The translations under genes were made by a program, and so were the position numbers. A model generated the notes under the pieces. The model had not been told where the DNA came from. It saw nothing but the letters and a program-made list of their open reading frames with translations, and did not search any database. From NCBI RefSeq assembly GCF_038024105.1, contig NZ_CP150661.1:62001-126000 (forward strand): a DNA stretch of 64,000 nucleotides, given 5' to 3'. The stretch's first letter is position 1. Each line of letters begins with the position of its first letter. The stretch is from Polaribacter butkevichii (lineage in GTDB: Bacteria > Bacteroidota > Bacteroidia > Flavobacteriales > Flavobacteriaceae). This document shows, in pieces, positions 35,634 through 45,371 of this stretch.

Positions 35634-38600
35634 ATGAGAAAAAAAATCACATTATTACTCTTTTTATTTATCGGAATTTGTGTTTCGGCACAAACTATAA
35701 ATGTAAAGGGTGTTGTTAAAGATGCTAAAACAGGAGATCCATTGCCTGGAGTAAGTATATTAATTAAAGGAACAGCAGTTGGAATTCAAACTGATTTTGA
35801 TGGACTTTATAGTCTTTCTAAAGTAGATATAGGGGCAACACTTGTCTTTAATTATTTAGGATATGCTAAAAAAGAAGTAATTATTAATCAACAAACTGTA
35901 AACGTTTTATTAGAAGAAGCGGCAGAGACTTTAAATGAAATTGTGGTTGTTGGTTATGGTAAACAAAAAAGGAAAGATGTTACAGGTTCTGTATCTATTG
36001 TTGGAGAAAAAACATTAGATGCTTTAAAGCCTATAGACGCAACAAGTGCCTTGCAAGGTACCACTTCTGGTGTTGCTGTAAACTTGTCTTCTGGTGCTCC
36101 AGGTGCTAAGGTTAATATTTTAATTAGAGGGGTAAGTTCAAACACCAACAACCAACCATTAACAATAATAGATGGTTATCAAGGTGATTTAAACAGTATT
36201 AACCCTAATGATATTGAATCGATTACAGTTTTAAAAGATGCACAAGCCGCTATTTATGGTATTAAAGGAGCAAATGGTGTTGTTTTAGTAACTACTAAAA
36301 TTGGTAAGAAAAATAAGAAAGCCACTGTAAGATATGATACTTATGCTGCTTTTCAACAAACTACCAAAAAGTTAGATTATTTAAATGCAACCGAGTATGC
36401 TTTGGTTTTAAATGAAGCGTATGCTGCAAGCGGACAAACAGTGCCTTTTGCTAATGTTGGTTCTTTAGGAAAAGGAACCAATTGGCAAGATGAACTTTTT
36501 AATGATGCTTTATTAATGAATCATAATATTAGTTTATCTGGTGGTGGAGAAAGTTTTAGATATCTTGTTAGTGCATCTCGTACAGAACAAGATGGTATTA
36601 TTGCTAAAGATAAATCTAATTTTATTAGAAATAATATCAAATTAAATTTAGGGGTAGATATCAATAATAAATTAAACTTTTCTGTAATTGCAAACTACTT
36701 TACGAGTGCTTCTCAAGGTTTTGATGGATCTCTTTTATTTAATGGTTTAAATTATGCCCCAACTTTTGGTGTTGCAGAAAACGATACCAATAACTTTTTA
36801 GGGATAGAGGTTGTAAACCCTTTGTCTTTATTACAAAACACTTATGGTGAAAATAATGGAAACGGAATTGAAGGAAACTTTAAGTTAGAGTACAAACCAA
36901 TAGAAGGTTTAAATGTAGTTTCTCGTCTTGGTTATAAAATTTATAACGAAAAACAACGCTCTTTTACACCAATACAAGATTACGGTTCTAGTAAAGTGTA
37001 TAATAAAACACAAAGTTCTGTTTATCAGTATAAAACAACATCAACAAGAGTAAATTGGGAAACTTTTGCAACGTATCAAAAAACATTTGCAGAAAACCAT
37101 AACACAAGTTTTACTTTAGGTACAAGTGTACAAAATGATTTGTTTGATGGTATTTATACTACTGGTTTTGATGTGCCAAACAATTCTTATGATTTTGCAG
37201 ATATCAGCTTAACAAATTCACAAAGCGAACAAAGAAGTTTAAATACTGGTAATGGAGATATACGATTGACTTCATTTTTTGGTAGAATTCAATATGATTA
37301 TAAAGGTAAATACTTGTTCTCTGGGTTAATAAGAAGAGATGGCGCTTCTGTTTTTGCAGAAGATCAAAGAGTAGATAATTTTTGGTCTATTACTTCTGGT
37401 TGGAAAATTTCTGATGAAAATTTCTTAAAAGATAGTGAAACTATTTCTTTCTTAAAATTAAGAGCAAGTTATGGTACTTTAGGAAACTTGGTGGGTGATA
37501 ACTTATACAGGTCTTTATTAAATGGAGAAGGTGAATATGTGTTTGGTGGAAGTTTAGTAGATGGTACTGCGCAAGGTGCTTTATCTAATCCATCAGCAAC
37601 ATGGGAAACTGCACAGAAATTAGATATTGGTGTAGACTTAAATATGTTTAATGATAAACTTACTATTGTTGCAGATTATTTTGAAGAAACAAGAAAAGAT
37701 TTATTAATAGAAAACTTTCCGGTTTCTGGTTTATTAGGTTCTGCTGCACCAGGAGGAGCAAACCCAACAGTAAATGCAGGTACTTCTAAAAACACGGGTG
37801 GAGAATTAGCTATTAATTATAAGGCAATTTCTAAAGATGATTTTACATTAAATTTTGGTTACAATGTAACCTACGTAAAAAATGAGGTAACCGAAGTTTT
37901 AGATGACGCCTTTGTAGAAGGAGGTAATTTTGCTGTCGGAAACCTTGCTCCTTCTAGAATGGAAGTTGGGCAACCAATTGGGTATTTCTTAGGCTTGCAA
38001 ACAGATGGTATTTTTCAAACTCAAGCAGAAGTAGATGCACATCCTTCACAGTCTGGGTTAGGGGCTACTGTAACATCACCAGGAGATATTAGATATAAAG
38101 ATATGAATGGAGATGGAGTTATAAATTTTGATGATAGAACTAATATTGGGAATCCGCAAGCAGATTATTATATGGGCTTTAATGTGTCAGCTACCTATAA
38201 AAATTGGGATTTTACAGCTTATTTATATGCAGAGTTAGGGAAAGATATGGTTAGAAACTTTGAACGTTTTTTACCAAATGTTAATAAACCAGCTTATTAT
38301 TTAGATAGATGGACAGGAGCAGGAACAAGCAACTCTGTACCAAGACTTACAAATGACGCAACAAACAACAAATTGTTTTCAGATTTCTTTGTAGAAGATG
38401 CTTCTTTCTTACGTATGCAAAACATACAAATTGGGTATAATTTTGCACCAGAATTATTAGAAAAAGTTGGGGTGTCTAAATTAAGATTGTACACATCTAT
38501 AAACAACTTATTTACACTAACAGATTACACTGGGTATGATCCTTCTATAAATGACGGAGCAATAGGAGCTGGTATCGATTCTGGGAATTATCCATCTGCA

Positions 38601-38636
38601 AGACAGTTTTTATTAGGCTTAAATGTTACATTTTAA
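35634..38636 (+). CDS. susC: SusC-like TonB-dependent transporter (laminarin oligosaccharide type by context)
   Basis: The 1000-residue outer-membrane transporter has a signal peptide (LFIGICVSAQ), the carboxypeptidase-D-like N domain (VKGVVKDAKTGDPLPGVSI), a plug (VVVGYGKQKRKDVTGSVSIV; IIDGYQGDLNSINPNDIES) and a long barrel ending in FLLGLNVTF. It leads the beta-glucan operon and is followed by susD after 10 bp. The substrate is inferred from the GH16, GH17, GH30 and phosphorylase genes downstream. It is only moderately similar to the alpha-glucan SusC at 14370 outside the N domain and plug. Confidence 0.95.
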   Translation: MRKKITLLLFLFIGICVSAQTINVKGVVKDAKTGDPLPGVSILIKGTAVGIQTDFDGLYSLSKVDIGATLVFNYLGYAKKEVIINQQTVNVLLEEAAETLNEIVVVGYGKQKRKDVTGSVSIVGEKTLDALKPIDATSALQGTTSGVAVNLSSGAPGAKVNILIRGVSSNTNNQPLTIIDGYQGDLNSINPNDIESITVLKDAQAAIYGIKGANGVVLVTTKIGKKNKKATVRYDTYAAFQQTTKKLDYLNATEYALVLNEAYAASGQTVPFANVGSLGKGTNWQDELFNDALLMNHNISLSGGGESFRYLVSASRTEQDGIIAKDKSNFIRNNIKLNLGVDINNKLNFSVIANYFTSASQGFDGSLLFNGLNYAPTFGVAENDTNNFLGIEVVNPLSLLQNTYGENNGNGIEGNFKLEYKPIEGLNVVSRLGYKIYNEKQRSFTPIQDYGSSKVYNKTQSSVYQYKTTSTRVNWETFATYQKTFAENHNTSFTLGTSVQNDLFDGIYTTGFDVPNNSYDFADISLTNSQSEQRSLNTGNGDIRLTSFFGRIQYDYKGKYLFSGLIRRDGASVFAEDQRVDNFWSITSGWKISDENFLKDSETISFLKLRASYGTLGNLVGDNLYRSLLNGEGEYVFGGSLVDGTAQGALSNPSATWETAQKLDIGVDLNMFNDKLTIVADYFEETRKDLLIENFPVSGLLGSAAPGGANPTVNAGTSKNTGGELAINYKAISKDDFTLNFGYNVTYVKNEVTEVLDDAFVEGGNFAVGNLAPSRMEVGQPIGYFLGLQTDGIFQTQAEVDAHPSQSGLGATVTSPGDIRYKDMNGDGVINFDDRTNIGNPQADYYMGFNVSATYKNWDFTAYLYAELGKDMVRNFERFLPNVNKPAYYLDRWTGAGTSNSVPRLTNDATNNKLFSDFFVEDASFLRMQNIQIGYNFAPELLEKVGVSKLRLYTSINNLFTLTDYTGYDPSINDGAIGAGIDSGNYPSARQFLLGLNVTF

Positions 38637-38646
38637 AAAATAAAAG

Positions 38647-40131
38647 ATGAGAAATTATAAACAAAAAATAAAATTAGGATTCATCTTTATGACAAGCTTA
38701 TTTATTTTAAGCGCATGTTCTGATGATTACTTAAATAATTCTAAAATTTACGCAGAAGATTCTGAATCTTTTTTCAATTCAGAAACAGACTATTACAATG
38801 CTTTAGTTGCTGCGTACGACCCTTTACAATCTACATTTATCAATGTATTAATGGGAGAAATTGCATCAAACAATACTTTGGCAGGAGGAGAAAGTGCTAC
38901 AGATGTACCAGGGTATCAACAAGTAGATGATATGACGCACACACCTGTTAATGATCAACTTCAAAATCTTTGGAGTTGGATGTATGGTGGTGTTAATAGA
39001 GCTGCATACATTTTAGAATTTCAAGACAAAACAGACTTTACAGGTAAAGAAGTTATCATTGCAGAAGCTCATTTTTTAAGAGCGTATTATAATTTTGAAT
39101 TGGTAAAATGGTTTGGAGATATTCCTATTAAACCAGAAGGACGTTTCGTTTTGGGGGATGAAAAAACAATCCCAAGATCGCCAAAAGCAGATGTGTATGC
39201 TTTAATAGAAGCAGATTTAGAATATGCAATTGCTAACCTATCTTATACAGCACCACAAGTTGGTAGAGCTACAAAAGGAGCGGCACAAGCATTGTTAGGA
39301 AAAGCATATTTGTATCAAGATAAATTTTTAGAAGCATCAACAGTTTTAGAAAATTTAATTCAGAATGGTCCTTATATGTTAGAATCTGATTACAATAAAA
39401 TCTTTGAATTTGATGGAGAAAACGGATCGGGTTCTATATTCGAAGTTCAATATACAGATACTCAGGGAGCAGGTTTCGATTGTTTACAATGTAGTGAAGG
39501 GAATGTGGCAGTAGGTTTTCAGGGAATTAGAGGTTATGATGGAGATTTATTTACATCAGGCTTTAGTTTTAATGTACCTACACAAGAAGTGGTAGATGAA
39601 TTTGAAGATGGAGACAATAGAAAAGAGGTTGCTATTTTAGATATCGATGCTTGGTCTGCTGCTACAGGTGCACAATTTACAACAGGTTATGAGCATACAG
39701 GTTTTTTTAATAGAAAATACCTTCCAAGAAAAAGAAATGCAGATGCAGCAGGAGATTTAAATATAACAAATCCTAATAATTACAGAGCAATACGTTTTGC
39801 AGATGTATTATTAATGGCGGCAGAAGCTTTTAATAGAAGACCTTCTGCAGACGATGTCAAAGCTAAAACATACTTAAACAGAGTTAGAGAAAGAGCTTTT
39901 GGTAATACAGATCATAACATAACAACAACAGGTACTAATTTAACTGCGGCTATTTATCATGAACGTAGAGTAGAATTAGTTGGAGAAGGTCATCAGTTTT
40001 TTGACTTAGTAAGAACAGGAAGAGGAACTCAAATACCAGGTTTTACCACAGGTAAAAATGAGGTGTTTCCTATACCTGTAGAAGAAATACAGTTTTCTCA
40101 AGGAAATTGGTCACAAAATGATAAATATTAA
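38647..40131 (+). CDS. susD: SusD/RagB-family lipoprotein of the laminarin locus
   Basis: The 494-residue lipoprotein (signal ending LFILSAC) has the SusD signature AEAHFLRAYYNFELVKWFGDIP in its helical part. The RagB C-terminal region contains IYHERRVELVGEGHQFFDLVRTGRG and ends FPIPVEEIQFSQG. It caps the SusC transporter just upstream and selects beta-glucan oligosaccharides by inference. An internal pair CLQC (in GFDCLQCSEG) could form a disulphide, which is unusual for the family but not tested. Confidence 0.95.
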   Translation: MRNYKQKIKLGFIFMTSLFILSACSDDYLNNSKIYAEDSESFFNSETDYYNALVAAYDPLQSTFINVLMGEIASNNTLAGGESATDVPGYQQVDDMTHTPVNDQLQNLWSWMYGGVNRAAYILEFQDKTDFTGKEVIIAEAHFLRAYYNFELVKWFGDIPIKPEGRFVLGDEKTIPRSPKADVYALIEADLEYAIANLSYTAPQVGRATKGAAQALLGKAYLYQDKFLEASTVLENLIQNGPYMLESDYNKIFEFDGENGSGSIFEVQYTDTQGAGFDCLQCSEGNVAVGFQGIRGYDGDLFTSGFSFNVPTQEVVDEFEDGDNRKEVAILDIDAWSAATGAQFTTGYEHTGFFNRKYLPRKRNADAAGDLNITNPNNYRAIRFADVLLMAAEAFNRRPSADDVKAKTYLNRVRERAFGNTDHNITTTGTNLTAAIYHERRVELVGEGHQFFDLVRTGRGTQIPGFTTGKNEVFPIPVEEIQFSQGNWSQNDKY

Positions 40132-40142
40132 TATTTATAAGG

Positions 40143-42143
40143 ATGAAGAAAATTAAAATAATATATAAAGCATTAATACTATTACTAATTATTAATGCGT
40201 GTACAGAAGAGGATAGAAGTTTAGACTTTTTAGATACTATTGCTGCGCCAACTAATGTGGCTGCAAGTTATAATTTATCTCAAGATAACTCTGGGTTGGT
40301 AACAATTTTACCAACGGCAGATGGAGGGTCTTATTTTGATGTTTCTTTTGGAGATGCAACTCCAGAAGAAAAAGGTATTGAAGCAGGTAAAAGTGCTCAA
40401 CACACTTATGTAGAAGGTACTTATACTATAAAAATAGTAGCTTATAATACCAAAGGAGATACAACAGAAGCAACGCAAGAATTAGTCGTTTCATTTAAAG
40501 CTCCAGAAAATTTAGAGGTTACTTTAGAGAATGATGTAGCCGTTTCTAAACAAGTAAATGTTACTGCTACTGCAGATTATGCTGCTACTTTTGAGTTTTA
40601 CTCGGGAGAAGATGGTGTTACGCAACCAGTTTTAACAGGTAATATTGGCGATGTAATTTCTTATCAATATCCAACAGCAGGTACTTACTCTGTAAAAGTT
40701 ATTGCTAAAGGTGGTGCTGTAGAAACAACAACATATACGGCAGATTTTGAAGTAACAGAAATTTTAGTGCCAATTGTTGCTGCACAAAAACCTGCAACAA
40801 GAGATGCGGCAGATGTAATTTCTATATTTTCAGATAAATACACACAAACTACCGTAGATTCATTTACTACAGATTGGTCTTCTTTAGCTTTACAAGAAGT
40901 AATTACAGTAGATGCCGACAATGTTTTGGCGTACAGAGATTTAAATTATGCGGGTATAATTACAGAAGCTTCACCAATAGATGCATCATCAATGGAGTTT
41001 GTTCATTTTGATATTTGGACCACCAATGTAGATACCTTTAAATTGAAATTTGTTGACTTTAATGGTACAGGATATAATGATGGTGCTGATAATATTGAGT
41101 TTGAAGTAGAAAATACAATTACAGAAAAAGGTAAATGGTTAAGTTTTAATATTCCTTTATCAGAATTTACTGGAGTTCCTTTTTCAGATATCAACCAAAT
41201 AGTTATTGCTGCAGCACCACAAGGAACCGTATTTTTAGATAACCTTTATTTCTATAAAGCAAGTACAAATACACCTGCTTTTGATGATGGTTTATTAATC
41301 AATGGAGATTTTGAAAACGGAAGCGATGCTTGGTTAATTGGTATTGATGATAGTTCTTCTGCGCCAGTAGTAACAGATGCAGGTAATACTTACTATTCCG
41401 TAAACGTAACTGCAGCAGGTCAACCTTATGATGTAAATACAAGTCAGAAAGTAGAAATTATTCAAGGAAATACCTACACATTAACTTTTGATGCTTGGTC
41501 AGACGTAAATAGACCTATACTTGCTGGTATCGGTTTAAGTGCAGATCCTTGGTCTAATGATTCTAAAACGGTAGATATTACAACAACAAAAGCAACCTAT
41601 TCTGTTACGCTATCTGCAGCAGAATTTGGAGCCTCTAATGCAAGAGTTATTTTCGATTTAGGTGCTGCAGTAGGTATGGTAAATTTAGACAATGTATCGC
41701 TTATTATAGGTACAGGAAATATAATAGTTAATGGAGATTTTGAAAACGGAAGCGATGCTTGGTTAATTGGTGTTGATGACACTACTTCTGCTCCAGTAGC
41801 AACAGATGGAGGTAATACCTATTATTCTGTAAACGTAACGGCGGCAGGTAATTCTTATGATGTAAATGCAAGTCAAAAATTAGAAATCATTCAAGGAAGT
41901 ACGTACACATTAACTTTTGATGCTTGGTCAGACGTAAACAGACCCATAATTGCAGGAATCGGTTTAAGTGCAGATCCTTGGTCTAATGATTCTAAAACGG
42001 TAGAAATTACACCAACAAGAACAACCTATTCTGTAACATTATCTGCAGCAGAATTTGGAGCCTCTGACGCAAGAGTCATTTTCGATTTAGGAGCAGCGGT
42101 AGGTATGGTTAATTTAGATGATGTTTCATTATCTAGTAATTAA
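40143..42143 (+). CDS. Surface glycan-binding lipoprotein with PKD domains and two CBM4/9-like modules
   Basis: The 666-residue lipoprotein (signal ending LLLIINAC) is in the position of a surface glycan-binding protein, 11 bp after susD. Two PKD/Ig-like domains (about 30-110 and 112-205) lead to a beta-sandwich module (about 215-380) with a DNLYFYK end. Two nearly identical CBM4/9-like modules follow (about 387-522 and 530-666), each opening with NGDFENGSDAWLIG and containing TYTLTFDAWSDVNRP. Such modules often bind beta-1,3-glucan, which fits the locus. No catalytic residues are seen. Confidence 0.85.
   Translation: MKKIKIIYKALILLLIINACTEEDRSLDFLDTIAAPTNVAASYNLSQDNSGLVTILPTADGGSYFDVSFGDATPEEKGIEAGKSAQHTYVEGTYTIKIVAYNTKGDTTEATQELVVSFKAPENLEVTLENDVAVSKQVNVTATADYAATFEFYSGEDGVTQPVLTGNIGDVISYQYPTAGTYSVKVIAKGGAVETTTYTADFEVTEILVPIVAAQKPATRDAADVISIFSDKYTQTTVDSFTTDWSSLALQEVITVDADNVLAYRDLNYAGIITEASPIDASSMEFVHFDIWTTNVDTFKLKFVDFNGTGYNDGADNIEFEVENTITEKGKWLSFNIPLSEFTGVPFSDINQIVIAAAPQGTVFLDNLYFYKASTNTPAFDDGLLINGDFENGSDAWLIGIDDSSSAPVVTDAGNTYYSVNVTAAGQPYDVNTSQKVEIIQGNTYTLTFDAWSDVNRPILAGIGLSADPWSNDSKTVDITTTKATYSVTLSAAEFGASNARVIFDLGAAVGMVNLDNVSLIIGTGNIIVNGDFENGSDAWLIGVDDTTSAPVATDGGNTYYSVNVTAAGNSYDVNASQKLEIIQGSTYTLTFDAWSDVNRPIIAGIGLSADPWSNDSKTVEITPTRTTYSVTLSAAEFGASDARVIFDLGAAVGMVNLDDVSLSSN
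41301..42131 (+). repeat. Tandem 429-bp coding repeat (duplicated CBM module)
   Basis: The DNA at 41301 onward and at 41730 onward is nearly identical for about 400 bp, offset 429 bp or 143 codons. It includes the 20-mer AATGGAGATTTTGAAAACGG and a long match around ACATTAACTTTTGATGCTTG. The high DNA identity indicates a recent in-frame duplication of the carbohydrate-binding module. Confidence 0.9.
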
Positions 42144-42185
42144 GTAAAACAATTATTTACTTGTAACGTAACTAAAATATAAAAA

Positions 42186-43856
42186 ATGAAAAAAATAAAA
42201 AATATTTATATAATCTTATTTTCGTTAATGACGGCTTTTTATGGGTGTCAAGAAAATGAGCATGAATTCGGAGAAATAGTAGCTCCTACAAATATTGTTA
42301 TCACTGCAGAAATTGCTGGTGTAGATGCAGACAATCTTTATGGAGATGGAAGTGGTACAGTAAGTTTTACTACAACTGCAGAAAATGCATCTTCTTATGT
42401 ATATTATTTTGATGGTGTAGCGGTAGCTTCTCCATCAGGCGTTTTATCAAAAAGGTTTTCTAAAGTGGGTGTAAATAGCTATACTGTTGTTGTAAAAGCA
42501 AATGGTACAGGTGGTGTTTCATCAACAAAAACAATAGATGTAGAAGTGTTTAGTTCTTTTTCTGATGTTGAAGCAGAAAACTTATTAAGTGGTGCTAATA
42601 TTGGAGATAGTAAAAAATGGTACTGGCAAGCAGATAAAGATTTACATGTTGGTTTAGGACCTGTTACAGATGATTATGGTAACGGAGAATTTGCGTATGA
42701 GGCTTGGTGGAATGGTATTAAAGCTTGGGATTCTGAAAAAGGATGTATGTATGATAATGAGTTTGTCTTTACAAGAACTGCAGATGGTTTAACATTTGAA
42801 CAAACCGTAGGACCTGCTTTTGTTCCTGGTACGTATGCAGGTGTTTTAGGGGTTGCAGGTGATCAGTGTCATGATGAAACTGTAGCAACAAAAATGTTTG
42901 GTGTAAAAACAGTGGCTTTTGGTCCTTCTACATCTAAAGCAGGTACAGAAGGTACATATAACAATGCGCCATATAGAGGTACAAATTTCGAAATTTCTGA
43001 TGGTGGTTTTATGGGATGGTTAGTAGGTTCTGGAACTTATGATATTATTTCTATTTCTAGTAGTGAGTTAATTGTTAGAGTTATAGAAGACCCAGCGTCT
43101 GGTTCTGGAGCAGCTTGGTATCATAAATTTACATCTACAAAACCTGTAAAAGGATCTAGTTATATTTATAATGATTTGGCTTGGGAAGACGATTTTAATA
43201 CAGACGGAGCACCAAATCCTGCAAATTGGACCTATGATTTAGGTGCAGGTGGTTGGGGTAATGGAGAATTACAAACCTATACCAATGATGCAGAAAATGT
43301 AATTGTAGAAGATGGTTATTTAAAAATTAAAGCAAAAGCTGATGGTAGCGGTGGATATACATCTGCAAGATTAAAATCTCAAGGATTGTATGAGTTTACT
43401 TACGGTAGAGTAGAAGTAAAAGCTAAATTACCAGGTTCTCAAGGTACATGGCCAGCAATATGGATGTTAGGTGCTAATTTTTCTACTATTGGTTGGCCAC
43501 ATTCTGGAGAGATAGATATAATGGAGCAAACAGGGGCAGATAAAAATACAACTTTAGGTACGTTACATTGGTACAATACTGCAGGTAGTAATAATGCTAG
43601 TTATGGCGAAACTACAGCTGTTGCAAATGCTGCTTCTGAATTTCATTTATATACGGTAGAATGGACAGATACTGCAGTTAAAATTTACTTAGATAACGTT
43701 CCTTTTTATGAATTAGCAAATGATGATACATTACCTTTTAATGCAGATTTCTTTCTAATTTTAAATGTAGCAATGGGCGGTACTTTAGGAGGGTCTGTAG
43801 ATGCAGCGTTTACTGAAGATACTATGGAAATAGATTACGTAAAAGTATATCAATAA
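42186..43856 (+). CDS. GH16 endo-beta-1,3-glucanase (laminarinase) lipoprotein
   Basis: The enzyme is predicted to cut laminarin internally at the cell surface. Its 556 residues comprise a lipoprotein signal (SLMTAFYGC), a PKD-like domain (about 30-120), an unassigned domain of about 200 residues (AENLLSGANIGDSKKWYW ...) and a C-terminal GH16 jelly roll from about 325. The catalytic motif GEIDIMEQTG gives Glu442 as nucleophile, Asp444, and Glu447 as acid/base, in the laminarinase context WPAIWMLG. The start is 42 bp after the binding protein. It is followed by a hairpin terminator at 43876-43908. Confidence 0.95.
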   Translation: MKKIKNIYIILFSLMTAFYGCQENEHEFGEIVAPTNIVITAEIAGVDADNLYGDGSGTVSFTTTAENASSYVYYFDGVAVASPSGVLSKRFSKVGVNSYTVVVKANGTGGVSSTKTIDVEVFSSFSDVEAENLLSGANIGDSKKWYWQADKDLHVGLGPVTDDYGNGEFAYEAWWNGIKAWDSEKGCMYDNEFVFTRTADGLTFEQTVGPAFVPGTYAGVLGVAGDQCHDETVATKMFGVKTVAFGPSTSKAGTEGTYNNAPYRGTNFEISDGGFMGWLVGSGTYDIISISSSELIVRVIEDPASGSGAAWYHKFTSTKPVKGSSYIYNDLAWEDDFNTDGAPNPANWTYDLGAGGWGNGELQTYTNDAENVIVEDGYLKIKAKADGSGGYTSARLKSQGLYEFTYGRVEVKAKLPGSQGTWPAIWMLGANFSTIGWPHSGEIDIMEQTGADKNTTLGTLHWYNTAGSNNASYGETTAVANAASEFHLYTVEWTDTAVKIYLDNVPFYELANDDTLPFNADFFLILNVAMGGTLGGSVDAAFTEDTMEIDYVKVYQ

Positions 43857-43875
43857 TAATTAATTGAAGAAGTGT

Positions 43876-43908
43876 AATAAGGTCAGTTTTTAATTGATTG
43901 ACCTTATT
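43876..43908 (+). terminator. Hairpin downstream of the GH16 gene
   Basis: A perfect 10-bp stem (AATAAGGTCA at 43876-43885 and its complement at 43899-43908) lies 19 bp past the stop and is followed by a T-rich stretch. It could end part of the susCD-binding protein-GH16 transcript and so set a ratio between surface and downstream genes. Confidence 0.65.
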
Positions 43909-43964
43909 ATTTCTTCCTTTTATTACCTACAAAATAGTAAGGTTTTACTTTTAAAGAGATACTT

Positions 43965-45269
43965 ATGAAATATATTTTCTTGCCAATTATATTTATTTTT
44001 TTGGCCTTAAATTCTTGTTCTAAAAAAAAGGAGGAAGTAGTTGTTTTAAAGAATGAACAAGGAATGCGTTTAATGGTTAATGGAGAAGATTTTATCATTA
44101 ACGGAATGAATTGGGATTATTTTCCGGTTGGAACCAATTTTTCTTACAGTTTATGGCAACAACCTAATGCATTTATAAAAAAGGCATTAGAAACAGAAAT
44201 GACTTTGCTTAAAGAGTTAGGTGTTAATACAATTCGTGTTTACGAAGGGATTCAACCTAAATGGATTACTTATATCTATGAAAAGTATGGTATTTACACC
44301 ATGCTAAACCATTCTTTTGGTAGATACGGAGTTTCTATAAACGGAAATTGGAAACCAGAAACAGATTACACAAATGTTAATGCTCAAAAGTCTTTGCTTG
44401 CAGAAGTTGTGCAAATGACTAAAACGTATAAAAATACCCCTGGTTTGTTATTGTTTCTTTTAGGGAATGAAAATAATTACGGGCTTTTTTGGGCAGGATC
44501 AGAAACAGAAGATTTTCCTGAAGAAGAAACTGAAAAGAAAAAAATAGGAGAAATAAGAGGCAGAGCAATGTATAAATTGATGAATGAAGCGGCTGTTCAA
44601 ATGAAAAAGGTAGATGCTTCTCATCCAATAGCTATTTGTAATGGTGATCTTTTGTTTATTGATATTATAGCAGAAGAATGTAAAGACGTAGATATTTATG
44701 GCACCAATATGTATCGAGGAAAATCTTTTTTAGATGCTTTTGATATTGTAAAAAAGAAACTGAATATGCCTGTTCTATTTACCGAATTCGGGTCAGATGC
44801 TTTTAATGCAATCAATAATAAAGAAGATCAAAAAATGCAAGCTTTTTACTTGGTAGAAAACTGGAAAGAGATTTATAAAAACGTTGCTGGTTTGGGTAAA
44901 GCAGAAAATGCAATAGGAGGTTTTACGTTTCAATTTAGTGATGGTTGGTGGAAATACGGACAAACCATAAATTTAGATGTACATGATAATGATGCTTCTT
45001 GGGCAACCAAAGCATATGATTATGACTATCAAGAAAATCATAATAATATGAATGAGGAGTGGTTTGGTATTTGTGCAAAAGGACCAACAAACAATAAAGG
45101 TTTATACACTTTATATCCAAGAGCAGCTTATTATGCATTAAAAGAAGCGCATCAATTAAATCCGTATTCAGAAGGAATGACCACAAGCTTAGTTTTAAAA
45201 CATTTTAATGAAATTAAGCTAAACGATGCTCTTATAAAAGCAGCAAATAATAAAGTTGTTTTAGAATAA
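43965..45269 (+). CDS. Clan GH-A glycoside hydrolase lipoprotein (GH17/GH2-like barrel, family uncertain)
   Basis: The 434-residue lipoprotein (signal ending FLALNSC) forms a single (beta/alpha)8 barrel. It opens with NGEDFIINGMNWDYFPVG, like GH2-type barrels, and has ELGVNTIRVYEGIQPKW, which recalls GH17. The acid/base is Glu169 in LGNENNYG and the nucleophile Glu274 in LFTEFGSDAF, about 105 residues apart as in clan GH-A. A final helix precedes AYYALKEAHQ. Its place between GH16 and the phosphorylase argues for a beta-glucan substrate. I cannot decide between a GH17 branch, a GH2 barrel or an unassigned family. Confidence 0.75.
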   Translation: MKYIFLPIIFIFLALNSCSKKKEEVVVLKNEQGMRLMVNGEDFIINGMNWDYFPVGTNFSYSLWQQPNAFIKKALETEMTLLKELGVNTIRVYEGIQPKWITYIYEKYGIYTMLNHSFGRYGVSINGNWKPETDYTNVNAQKSLLAEVVQMTKTYKNTPGLLLFLLGNENNYGLFWAGSETEDFPEEETEKKKIGEIRGRAMYKLMNEAAVQMKKVDASHPIAICNGDLLFIDIIAEECKDVDIYGTNMYRGKSFLDAFDIVKKKLNMPVLFTEFGSDAFNAINNKEDQKMQAFYLVENWKEIYKNVAGLGKAENAIGGFTFQFSDGWWKYGQTINLDVHDNDASWATKAYDYDYQENHNNMNEEWFGICAKGPTNNKGLYTLYPRAAYYALKEAHQLNPYSEGMTTSLVLKHFNEIKLNDALIKAANNKVVLE

Positions 45270-45286
45270 AAAAATAAAATTAGAGA

Positions 45287-45354
45287 GAATATTTTAAAAT
45301 ATTCTAATGAAATAAAATACTAATTAGAACCTCTATTTAATTGTTGCAGAGGTT
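45287..45354. repeat. Palindrome plus hairpin in the gap before the phosphorylase gene
   Basis: GAATATTTTAAAATATTC (45287-45304) is a perfect 18-bp palindrome. It is followed by AACCTCT ... AGAGGTT arms (45328-45334 and 45348-45354). The paired layout recalls the other intergenic pairs of this locus, but the sequences differ. Confidence 0.6.
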
Positions 45355-45371
45355 TTAGAACACCAATTTTA

